From Ruminococcus sp. (GTDB lineage: Bacteria; Bacillota; Clostridia; Oscillospirales; Ruminococcaceae): a stretch of 6,632 bases of DNA. The stretch lies in contig JAMPAO010000126.1 of NCBI GenBank assembly GCA_023667165.1, positions 1 to 6,632 of the forward strand, given 5' to 3'. A program made the translations under genes and the position numbers. Shown piece after piece: positions 1 through 5,227 of the stretch; positions within the stretch are counted from its first letter, which is position 1; each line of letters begins with the position of its first letter. The notes under the pieces were generated by a model. It was given only the letters and a program-made list of their open reading frames with translations, was not told the origin of the DNA and searched no databases.

Positions 1-15
1 CTCTCCAATGATATT

Positions 16-44
16 ATTTTAGCATACTTGACCGCAAAAATCAA
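16..44 (-). promoter_or_regulatory. Sigma-A-like promoter firing leftward off the window
   Basis: Read on the minus strand there is a TTGATT -35 box (39-44), a 17-bp spacer ending in an extended TGC, and a TAAAAT -10 box (16-21). A GGAGAG ribosome-binding-like stretch lies at 1-6, so a gene read leftward probably begins just outside the window, with a very short leader. The boxes are seen directly; the downstream gene is inferred. Confidence 0.5.
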
Positions 45-160
45 GAGAAAAAAAACATAAAATCGCTGTTGTTAAAAATTTAACACTTTGTATGGAATTC
101 AGAAACATTTCTGATAGCTTTTTGAAAAAAACGACTGATAAATAAGTTTATTTTCATTTA

Positions 161-202
161 ATTTCAAAAAAATTAAATTATAATTTTCAAAAAATTTAAA
201 TT
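161..202. repeat. Imperfect 19-nt direct repeat, 23-bp period
   Basis: Two copies of an A/T-only motif (apart from one C), at 161-179 and 184-202, match at 17 of 19 positions. Each runs TTTC, a run of A, then TTAAATT or close to it. The 23-bp spacing is about two helical turns, which would suit curved DNA or a tandem binding site. Low complexity makes chance similarity quite possible. Confidence 0.3.
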
Positions 203-312
203 TGCGATAAACTATGTGTACAAAAAAACCTGCTGTAAAATATATATATTTGATAAAACTTCCAATTATACGCCCCCGGGTCGGCGGCGAAGCAAAAAAT
301 GTTTGAAAAGTA

Positions 313-341
313 TTGATTTTACAGGCGTAATATGATATAAT
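313..341 (+). promoter_or_regulatory. Sigma-A-like promoter for the 394-1068 gene
   Basis: A TTGATT -35 box (313-318) is followed by a 17-bp spacer and a perfect TATAAT -10 box (336-341), with an extended TGA just upstream of the -10. Transcription would begin near 348, leaving a leader of about 45 nt before the ATG at 394. It is close to consensus and correctly placed. Confidence 0.7.
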
Positions 342-393
342 ATGTTACGTTCGGAGATTTTTTTCGGACATCAGATTGGAAAGGATGGTTATA

Positions 394-1068
394 ATGGGGT
401 TTTTTGACAATGCGGGAAAACAGCATAAGCTTGAGCTGGTAGAGCTTCAGAATATCGTTCTCAACATCAATGAAAAGAAACTTCAGGTATCCGAGGATTT
501 TCTTGATAAAATGACAAAAATTTACATAAGCAAGCACATGAAGGTCATAAACGCTCAGGCGGCGGATCTTGCAAAGCTCAGCAGCATAGGTCTGCTTTTC
601 AAGAAATACGATCTTATCATGTCAAATCTTGAAGAGCTTATAAAAATCGAAAATCTTTATACATTTAAAAAGCCTGCGCCCTCGGAATATAAAGTCATGG
701 TCGAGGACAGCATGGACGAATACATCAACTCGCTTATTGCCAGAGAATGGAAGAAGATCAAGTCCGCGTCAAAAGAGGACGACCCCGACGCGGAGATGCG
801 CTACAACCTGTTTTTCGACTCGTTCGTGCCGTACTCTCACAGACTTCCCGCCGGAGCGAGAGTAACGCTTAACCGTATGAAAGATTCGGTATTTCCCGAC
901 AGCAGCATTAAAGAGGATAAGCTTTCACTCAGCTCCAACGCCGCAGAGGAAGAAGCCTCGGACGGATTTGTCGAAGAGGTGTTTGAAACCATACAGACGG
1001 CAGCCGCCGAAAACGCCGACTCCGAGCCTGAGGAGATCGCCGCCGCGGAGGCGCCTCCGAGTGAATAA
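394..1068 (+). CDS. Hypothetical protein with acidic low-complexity tail
   Basis: I do not recognise this 224-residue protein. It starts MGFFDNAGKQ and shows no signal peptide or membrane segment, so it is probably cytoplasmic. Residues about 10-125 are charged and look mostly helical. Residues about 130-168 contain a conserved-looking patch (MRYNLFFDSF, then LPAGARVTLN). Residues about 180-224 are an Ala/Glu/Ser/Pro-rich acidic tail that is probably disordered. An in-frame TTG at 376 would add six residues, but the GGAAAGGA sequence at 378-385 sits 8 nt before the ATG at 394, so that ATG is preferred. The gene has its own promoter candidate at 313-341, and the next gene has another, so it is probably monocistronic. 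Nothing links it functionally to the ABC transporter downstream. Reading frame and codon use look genuine; the function is unknown. Confidence 0.8.
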   Translation: MGFFDNAGKQHKLELVELQNIVLNINEKKLQVSEDFLDKMTKIYISKHMKVINAQAADLAKLSSIGLLFKKYDLIMSNLEELIKIENLYTFKKPAPSEYKVMVEDSMDEYINSLIAREWKKIKSASKEDDPDAEMRYNLFFDSFVPYSHRLPAGARVTLNRMKDSVFPDSSIKEDKLSLSSNAAEEEASDGFVEEVFETIQTAAAENADSEPEEIAAAEAPPSE

Positions 1069-1130
1069 ATTGCGGACTGATCGTAAAAAAACGCCAAAAT
1101 ATACGTTTTTTGCTTGCAATCGTCCGAATT
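1068..1130. repeat. Imperfect inverted repeat after the hypothetical gene
   Basis: The outer arms AATT(G)CGGAC (1068-1077) and GTCCGAATT (1122-1130) pair, as do inner arms AAAAAACG (1086-1093) and CGTTTTTT (1104-1111) around a 10-nt loop, with an unpaired bulge between. It begins at the stop codon of the upstream gene and its right arm covers the -35 box of the transporter promoter. It could be a weak terminator or an operator. There is no clean U-tract after the outer stem, so the terminator role is uncertain. Confidence 0.45.
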
Positions 1131-1142
1131 ATATATTATAAT
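1114..1142 (+). promoter_or_regulatory. Sigma-A-like promoter of the ABC transporter operon
   Basis: A TTGCAA -35 box (1114-1119) and a perfect TATAAT -10 box (1137-1142) are separated by 17 bp. Transcription would start near 1149, giving a leader of about 65 nt before the binding-protein gene. The -35 matches consensus at four of six positions and overlaps the right arm of the inverted repeat at 1068-1130, a position where a repressor or structure could act. Confidence 0.6.
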
Positions 1143-1171
1143 TTATATGTTATATTAAGCCAATAAACGAA

Positions 1172-1193
1172 TATCTGCATTGATATGCGGATA
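1172..1193 (+). promoter_or_regulatory. Small leader hairpin before the binding-protein gene
   Basis: TATCTGCAT (1172-1180) pairs with ATGCGGATA (1185-1193) through nine pairs including one G-U, around a TGAT loop. It ends just before the ribosome binding site (AAGGAAAGGA, 1197-1206). It is too small for a known riboswitch class. It might stabilise the transcript's 5' end or affect translation, but no function can be shown. Confidence 0.4.
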
Positions 1194-1213
1194 ATAAGGA
1201 AAGGACGTTCTTT

Positions 1214-2002
1214 ATGAAAATCAAAAAAATAATATCCGCTGCCGTGTCGCTGTGCTTTTCCGCGGCGATCCTGTCGGGCTGCGGAGGCAAAACCGCCGAA
1301 AATCAAGTGTTTTCCATTGCCGATCTGGAGGGCAAGACAATAGGCGTTCAGCTCGGGACCGTGGGAGATACTTTTGCGTCGGATATCGAAAATGCGTCGG
1401 TCGAGCGGTATAACAAGGGCGCCGACGCCGTGCAGGCTCTCAAGCAGGGAAAGGTAGACGCTGTTCTGATCGACGTGGAGCCTGCAAAGGTATTTGTGTC
1501 AAATAACAGCGATCTGACTATTCTTGAAGAAACCTTCGCGGAGGAGGAATACGCCATTGCCATTAAAAAGGGCAATACGGAGCTTCTGGAAAAAATAAAT
1601 ACGGCTCTTGCCCAGCTCAAGACAGACGGTACGCTGGATACCATCAAAAGCAACTGGATAGGCGAAGAAGCGGGAAATCATCCTTATGTAACTCCCGAGG
1701 GAACGGAATATCCCAACGGAAAGCTGGTCATGGCTACAAACGCGGAGTTCCCTCCCTATGAGCTTATGAGCGGAGAGGATGTCGTGGGTCTTGATCCCGA
1801 TATGATGAGAGCCGTGTGCGATATCCTCGGAATGGAGCTTGAGATAGAAAATATCGAATTTGACTCCATCATCGCAGCGGTAAACTCCGGCAAGGTAGAC
1901 GTCGGCGTTGCGGGAATGACCGTTACTCCCGACAGACAGGAAAACGTAGATTTTTCCGATTCATACACCACAGCCACACAGGTCGTTATAGTAAGAAAGT
2001 AA
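1214..2002 (+). CDS. Circularly permuted amino acid ABC transporter substrate-binding lipoprotein
   Basis: This 262-residue protein captures a polar amino acid outside the membrane and delivers it to the permease encoded next to it. Residues 1-22 form a lipoprotein signal peptide with lipobox LSG-C23. The remainder is an SBP_bac_3 (type II periplasmic-binding-protein) domain in permuted order. Residues 37-90 (DLEGKTIGVQLGT through VDAVLIDVEPA) and 111-150 (EEYAIAIKKGN through the DGTLDTI helix) normally form the second half. Residues 169-262 (GKLVMATNAEFPPYE, then GMTVTPDR and VDFSDSY, ending at the VVIVRK hinge strand) normally form the first half. A linker at about 151-168 joins the old C-terminus to the old N-terminus. 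Ligand-contact motifs are kept: FPPY, MTVTP with R241, LGT at 47-49, and D87. Length is normal for the family. The ATG has AAGGA 8 nt upstream. The substrate cannot be assigned more closely than polar amino acid. Confidence 0.93.
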   Translation: MKIKKIISAAVSLCFSAAILSGCGGKTAENQVFSIADLEGKTIGVQLGTVGDTFASDIENASVERYNKGADAVQALKQGKVDAVLIDVEPAKVFVSNNSDLTILEETFAEEEYAIAIKKGNTELLEKINTALAQLKTDGTLDTIKSNWIGEEAGNHPYVTPEGTEYPNGKLVMATNAEFPPYELMSGEDVVGLDPDMMRAVCDILGMELEIENIEFDSIIAAVNSGKVDVGVAGMTVTPDRQENVDFSDSYTTATQVVIVRK

Positions 2003-2011
2003 GTTGATGCC

Positions 2012-2045
2012 AAACGGCTGTCCGTAGCTTTCGGACAGCCGTTTT
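2012..2045 (+). terminator. Intra-operon hairpin between binding-protein and permease genes
   Basis: A perfect 13-bp stem (AAACGGCTGTCCG, 2012-2024, with its complement at 2032-2044) closes a 7-nt loop, and the T-run is only four bases long (2042-2045). It lies 9 nt past the binding-protein stop codon. The strong stem with a short U-tract suggests partial termination or protection of the upstream mRNA from 3' decay. Either would give more binding protein than membrane components, as is common in ABC importer operons. Confidence 0.75.
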
Positions 2046-2069
2046 ATGCATAGCCGGGGGAGTGAAATT

Positions 2070-2771
2070 ATGAATATTATCAATGAATTCGGCGATAAAT
2101 TTTATAAAACCTTTATAGTTGACAACAGATGGCAATATCTCACAAACGGACTGAAAAATACGCTTATAATAACATTTTTTTCGGTGCTTCTGGGAATGGC
2201 TCTGGGATTTATTACGGCAATTATCCGTTCCACCCATGACAAGACGGGAAAGCTGAAATTTCTCAATTTTATTGCAAGGATATATCTTACCGTTATAAGA
2301 GGAACGCCGGTAGTCGTCCAATTGCTGATAATATATTTTGTTATTTTCGCTTCTGTGCAGGTAGATAAAATTTTTGCGGCGGTCATGGCATTCGGACTTA
2401 ATTCCGGAGCATATGTGGCGGAGATAGTCCGCTCGGGGATAATGTCCGTGGATAACGGTCAGTTTGAGGCAGGTTCAAGCCTCGGACTGAACTATTCGCA
2501 GACAATGATATATATAGTGCTGCCCCAAGCTTTTAAAAACGTCCTGCCCGCCCTTGCGAATGAGTGCATTGTCCTGCTGAAGGAAACATCCGTGGCGGGA
2601 TATATCGCCGTGCAGGATCTTACCAAGGGCGGGGATACCATCAGATCGGCAACATACGAACCGTTTTTGCCCCTTATCGCAGTTGCGGCGATATATCTGG
2701 TGATAGTTATGGCTTTGACCCATTTTGTTTCGCAGCTTGAAAGGAGGTTGGCGGCAAATGATAAGCGTTGA
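2070..2771 (+). CDS. Polar amino acid ABC transporter permease (HisM/GlnP type)
   Basis: This 233-residue integral membrane protein forms the translocation path of the importer, probably as a homodimer because only one permease gene is present. It shows about five hydrophobic segments (about 30-53, 80-96, 101-118, 160-180 and 199-220). The RGTP motif at 77-80 and the cytoplasmic EAA coupling loop at about 133-156 (EAGSSLGLNYSQ, then LPQAFKNVLP) are typical of the HisMQ-type BPD_transp_1 family, and the loop docks on the ATPase. An upstream in-frame ATG at 2046 falls on the end of the preceding hairpin. GGGGGAG at 2056-2062 lies 7 nt before the ATG at 2070, which is therefore the chosen start. 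The 3' end overlaps the ATPase gene by 14 nt, indicating translational coupling. Length and motifs are intact. Confidence 0.93.
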   Translation: MNIINEFGDKFYKTFIVDNRWQYLTNGLKNTLIITFFSVLLGMALGFITAIIRSTHDKTGKLKFLNFIARIYLTVIRGTPVVVQLLIIYFVIFASVQVDKIFAAVMAFGLNSGAYVAEIVRSGIMSVDNGQFEAGSSLGLNYSQTMIYIVLPQAFKNVLPALANECIVLLKETSVAGYIAVQDLTKGGDTIRSATYEPFLPLIAVAAIYLVIVMALTHFVSQLERRLAANDKR

Positions 2772-3483
2772 AAAGCTGCATAAATCCTTTGGGAATAACG
2801 AAATACTCAAAGGGATCACGGAAAATATAGAAAAGGGAGAAAAGGTTGTCATAATAGGTCCGTCGGGTTCGGGCAAAAGCACTTTTCTGCGCTGCCTTAA
2901 TCTTCTTGAAAGACCCACATCCGGAAAGGTGATATTCGAGGGGACGGATATAACTCATTCAAACGAAAAGGAGCTTAACCTTATCCGCAGAAAAATGGGA
3001 ATGGTTTTCCAGCATTTTAACCTTTTTGCAAATCTCACCGTCAGAAAAAATATCACTCTCGCCCCCGTTAAATTGGGTCTGATGACTGCCGAAGAGGCGG
3101 ACGCAAAGGCGGAGGAGCTGCTGGGCAAGGTGGGACTTTCCGATAAGGCGGAAAACTATCCCTCGCAGCTTTCGGGAGGACAGAAGCAGAGGATCGCCAT
3201 TGCGCGTTCTCTTGCCATGAATCCCGATCTTATGCTTTTTGACGAGCCTACATCCGCCCTTGATCCGGAAATGGTGGGCGAGGTGCTGGGAATAATGAAA
3301 GAGCTGGCGGAGGATGGAATGACAATGATCGTTGTCACCCACGAAATGGGTTTTGCCAGGGAGGCGGCGTCAAGGGTTATGTTTATGGCTGACGGTGTTG
3401 TTATGGAGCAAAATCCTCCCGACGAATTTTTCGGAGCTCCCCAAAATCCCCGTTTAAGGGATTTTCTTTCAAAAGTGTTGTGA
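2758..3483 (+). CDS. Amino acid ABC transporter ATP-binding protein (GlnQ type)
   Basis: This 241-residue cytoplasmic ATPase powers the importer by hydrolysing ATP as a dimer on the permease. All catalytic motifs are present: Walker A GPSGSGKST (34-42), Q-loop Q85, signature LSGGQ (138-142), Walker B LMLFDE (158-163) with catalytic E163, D-loop SALD, and switch H195 in VTHEM. The C-terminal PRLRDFLSKVL ending is typical of the GlnQ/HisP family, so the protein is full length. AAGGAGG (2741-2747) lies 10 nt before the ATG at 2758; upstream in-frame alternatives lie inside the permease and lack such a site. It overlaps the permease end by 14 nt. Its TGA stop lies directly against the palindromic element that follows. 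Which amino acid is carried cannot be read from the ATPase. Confidence 0.95.
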   Translation: MISVEKLHKSFGNNEILKGITENIEKGEKVVIIGPSGSGKSTFLRCLNLLERPTSGKVIFEGTDITHSNEKELNLIRRKMGMVFQHFNLFANLTVRKNITLAPVKLGLMTAEEADAKAEELLGKVGLSDKAENYPSQLSGGQKQRIAIARSLAMNPDLMLFDEPTSALDPEMVGEVLGIMKELAEDGMTMIVVTHEMGFAREAASRVMFMADGVVMEQNPPDEFFGAPQNPRLRDFLSKVL

Positions 3484-3645
3484 GGACCTGCTTTCACAAG
3501 ATACAGCGCACGTCTTTACGGCAAATTTTACCGATAACATCGTCAAAATTCCTTGAAATACATCAAGTATTTCTGCGTCGTTTTTCCTTGTTCTCGGCAA
3601 AATTATGCTCGAAAATCCGCACACTGATCTTGTGAAGACAGGTTC
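3484..3645. mobile_element. MITE-like long palindromic element
   Basis: Nearly the whole stretch folds back on itself about position 3564. The outer arms at 3484-3502 and 3627-3645 match at 16 of 19 positions, including an unbroken TTCACAAGAT. Middle arms at 3524-3539 and 3589-3604 match at 14 of 16. The centre is GAAATAC-ATCAA-GTATTTC (3555-3573). Arms keep nearly the same register throughout. A TGA triplet flanks both ends (3481-3483 and 3646-3648), possibly a 3-bp target duplication, and the left copy is the ATPase stop codon. There is no convincing gene inside. This fits a miniature inverted-repeat element or other dispersed intergenic palindrome. I do not recognise the named family. There is no U-tract of the kind expected of a terminator. 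Confidence 0.65.
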
Positions 3646-3673
3646 TGATATCAGCAAAGAGGAGGACGTCGGT

Positions 3674-4093
3674 TTGAAATTTTATATTAATCTCGGTCTT
3701 TCCTCCGCAAAGGAGGCGGAGGAGATACGCAGAGCCGTATTTATTGAGGAACAGGGTTTTGAAAATGAATTTGACGTTATTGACGGCAGAGCTTTTCACT
3801 GCGTGGTTTTTTCGGACGATCTCCCTGCCGCCGCAGGACGGCTTTACACAGACGACGGTATTGTTTACCATATCGGCAGAGTGGCGGTAAGAAAAGAGTT
3901 CAGAGGCATGGGACTGGGAAAAGAGGTAGTTTCTTTACTTGAAAGGTATGCCAAATCACTGGGAGGCAGCGAAATAAATTTAAGCGCGCAGACAAGAGCA
4001 AGGGGATTTTATGAAAAAATGGGATATGCCGCTTTCGGCAGCGAATATTACGACGAATTTTGTCCGCATATTGCAATGAAAAAAGTATTATGA
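3674..4093 (+). CDS. GNAT-family N-acetyltransferase (ElaA/YjcF-like)
   Basis: This 139-residue cytoplasmic enzyme probably transfers an acetyl group from acetyl-CoA to an unknown amine. It has the single-domain GNAT fold: an early AVFIEEQGFENEFD segment (21-34) typical of the ElaA/YjcF-like branch, an HIGRVAV strand (66-72), the acetyl-CoA pyrophosphate loop RGMGLG (77-82), and a late ARGFYEKMGY segment (109-118). The start is a TTG: AAAGAGGAGG at 3656-3665 lies 8 nt upstream. An in-frame ATG at 3605 would add 23 residues encoded largely inside the palindromic element, and it lacks a ribosome binding site. The gene follows the ABC operon on the same strand and may be co-transcribed through the element, but a functional link is not shown. 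The substrate is unknown. Confidence 0.88.
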   Translation: MKFYINLGLSSAKEAEEIRRAVFIEEQGFENEFDVIDGRAFHCVVFSDDLPAAAGRLYTDDGIVYHIGRVAVRKEFRGMGLGKEVVSLLERYAKSLGGSEINLSAQTRARGFYEKMGYAAFGSEYYDEFCPHIAMKKVL

Positions 4094-4150
4094 TAATTTA
4101 CAGGCTCGGTGTAATAATAGTATATGATCGGAGCGGGCTTATTATCATGA
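4088..4150. repeat. Short spaced inverted repeat after the acetyltransferase gene
   Basis: TTATGATAAT (4088-4097, spanning the acetyltransferase stop codon) is complementary at nine of ten positions to ATTATCATGA (4141-4150), 43 nt away. The AT-rich arms make a weak structure. It may be chance. Confidence 0.25.
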
Positions 4151-4164
4151 ATATCATATAATAT

Positions 4165-4260
4165 CAGACTTCCTCGGAAACTTCCGAAAAGCTGCCTGAC
4201 TTGTCTTTTTGCGTCATTCGGCATTTCTCCGGTTTCCGAGGAGGTCTGTTTATTTTTCCT
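4165..4260 (+). terminator. Long-stem terminator after the acetyltransferase gene
   Basis: A 17-bp stem with one G-U pair joins 4165-4181 and 4232-4248 (core CCTCGGAAAC with GTTTCCGAGG). It encloses a 50-nt loop with possible inner pairing (CCGAA 4184-4188 with TTCGG 4217-4221, and TGAC 4197-4200 with GTCA 4213-4216). A T-rich run (TTTATTTTT) follows at about 4249-4257. It should end rightward transcripts of the transporter/acetyltransferase region before the opposing gene. The unusually large loop leaves room for a structured RNA. Confidence 0.7.
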
Positions 4261-4275
4261 GCAAATCGGGATTTG

Positions 4276-4726
4276 TCAAATAATGAAATTGATCATTCCA
4301 TATACCGCATGGCAAACCGTAAAAACAGATATCGGAACGATCGCTATTGAATTTTTTCTGTCAGCGGCAAAAAATAAAAACGCCAAACACGGGGGAAAGA
4401 TCAGTCCGCATATAACGACCGTATTTACTGTTCCCGTATAGTAAACAGTCCAGCTTGCATAATACAGCAAGCAGCAAATCAGCGCGGCGATGATGTATGG
4501 CGTAAAGCCGATTTTTTTGCATTCTATGTTTTTGACGGCGCATAAAATAACGATCATCAGCACCTGACATATTGATGCCGCCGTATCGAGAGCTTCCGTA
4601 ACGGAAACCTTTCTTAAAATATCGTTCGGCGCGGGAACTGCGAACCAAAAAAAGATTAGGCAGCATAATAACCGCAAGCAATAATAAAGTCCAAGGTTCA
4701 AAACCCGGTCTGTATTTTTTCGGCAT
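4276..4726 (-). pseudogene. Frameshifted gene for a small multi-pass membrane protein
   Basis: Two overlapping minus-strand frames make one protein if one base is removed from a run of seven T (A7 at 4647-4653 on the plus strand). The first frame gives MPKKYRPGFEPWTLLLLAVI through MLPNLF. The second continues WFAVPAPNDILRKVSVTEAL to the TGA at 4276-4278. The corrected product is 149 residues with about five hydrophobic segments (about 12-32, 45-62, 72-92, 98-117 and 124-147). The IML PNLFWFAVPAPNDILR region resembles, from memory, an uncharacterised clostridial integral membrane family with a PNxxWF...PAPNDxLR signature; its function is unknown. GGAGG (4739-4743) lies 12 nt before the ATG, a slightly long gap. 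Without correction the first frame runs on as an unrelated 121-residue product. It may be a real pseudogene, a slippage-controlled gene, or a homopolymer sequencing error. Confidence 0.75.
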
Positions 4727-4849
4727 ATGGGACGCTGACCTCCTCTCGGATCACGGCTTGTTATATGTTTAAGGAACTGCTTTTCAGATTTCGTTTATGG
4801 ATAAATAGTATTTGAGCGTGCTGCCGCCGCCGTGTCATAATCTGCCGAT

Positions 4850-4867
4850 TTGACAAAACATTGTCAA
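4850..4867. repeat. Short perfect inverted repeat between divergent genes
   Basis: TTGACAA (4850-4856) and TTGTCAA (4861-4867) form a perfect 7-bp inverted repeat around AACA. It sits between the minus-strand membrane-protein gene and the plus-strand spore-protein gene, and overlaps the possible -35 of the latter. An operator is possible; no regulator is identified. TTGACA looks like a sigma-A -35 but has no -10 box at the right distance. Confidence 0.4.
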
Positions 4868-4894
4868 TAATAAAAAAAGAGGCGGGTCATATAA
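4864..4894 (+). promoter_or_regulatory. Possible sigma-G/F-type forespore promoter
   Basis: TCAATA (4864-4869), an 18-nt spacer, and CATATAA (4888-4894) resemble the forespore sigma-G/F pattern (roughly TGAATA and CATnnTA). The start would be near 4900, some 75 nt before the spore-protein ATG. The match is partial, and the assignment rests mainly on the known forespore expression of SASP genes. Confidence 0.4.
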
Positions 4895-4974
4895 TATTAC
4901 TGCAAACCCAAAGGACAATGCTTTTATCTACAAAGCAGCGTCAAAATAATATAACAAAAAGGAGACTTATTGAT

Positions 4975-5166
4975 ATGAAAAGCGATAATCTTACTGCTCA
5001 GGGCAGAGAAACACTTGAAAGATTTAAGATGGAAGCAGCCAATGAGGTCGGCGTAAACCTTAAGAACGGCTACAACGGCGATATCACCGCAAGAGAAGCC
5101 GGTTCTGTAGGCGGTATGATGGTTAAGAAAATGATCGACAGCTACAAGCAGGGTCTTAAGGGCTAA
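4975..5166 (+). CDS. Alpha/beta-type small acid-soluble spore protein
   Basis: This 63-residue protein belongs to the family that coats and protects DNA in dormant spores and is degraded by the GPR protease at germination. Both conserved blocks are visible. The first is RFKMEAANEVGVNL (16-29), which holds the GPR recognition region around MEAANE. The second is AGSVGGMMVKKMI (42-54), the DNA-binding block. The start is ATG 4975, because AAAAAGGAGA (4956-4965) lies about 10 nt upstream; a longer in-frame reading from 4861 adds residues foreign to the family. It is a stand-alone gene converging on the GGDEF gene, with its own terminator. It implies that the host forms endospores. Family members are numerous per genome, so no specific ssp symbol is given. 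Confidence 0.95.
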   Translation: MKSDNLTAQGRETLERFKMEAANEVGVNLKNGYNGDITAREAGSVGGMMVKKMIDSYKQGLKG

Positions 5167-5186
5167 GCCGAACCGTTTTCAAATAG

Positions 5187-5227
5187 AAAAAACAGGGACG
5201 AAAATAACCTTTCGCCCCTGTTTTTTT
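5187..5227. terminator. Bidirectional intrinsic terminator between convergent genes
   Basis: Arms at 5187-5203 and 5210-5226 form a stem with a single A-C mismatch (core ACAGGG with CCCTGT, inner CGAAA with TTTCG) around a 6-nt loop. It is preceded by A6 and followed by T7, so it can work on both strands. It ends the spore-protein transcript. On the minus strand the stem overlaps the TAA stop (5226-5228) of the GGDEF gene and ends that transcript too. Confidence 0.9.

Larger units (their letters stand above)
1..312. other. AT-rich intergenic region with small palindromes
   Basis: No credible coding sequence is visible here on either strand. The region is strongly AT-rich except for a short GC-rich island at about 271-291. 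It holds two small perfect inverted repeats: 70-85 (TGTTAAA-type arm, 2-nt centre) and 99-114 (TCAGAAA / TTTCTGA around CA). It lies between two outward-facing promoter candidates, so these could be operators, but short palindromes are also expected by chance in such AT-rich DNA. Confidence 0.5.

Noticed and set aside
182..196. A sequence matching the CodY box consensus at 14 of 15 positions.
   Set aside because: The region is almost pure A/T and the match is easily reached by chance. It is more than 100 nt upstream of the promoter, and it is uncertain that this lineage uses CodY.
1149..1213. A riboswitch or T-box in the transporter leader.
   Set aside because: The leader is only about 65 nt and contains just one small hairpin; no T-box motif or recognisable aptamer is present.
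3605..3673. An ATG-started N-terminal extension of the acetyltransferase.
   Set aside because: Most of the 23 extra residues come from the palindromic element, there is no ribosome binding site before 3605, and an excellent one precedes the TTG at 3674.
4861..4974. A longer reading of the spore protein that adds 38 residues.
   Set aside because: The added residues do not resemble the family, while a strong ribosome binding site precedes the ATG at 4975 and gives a protein of normal length.
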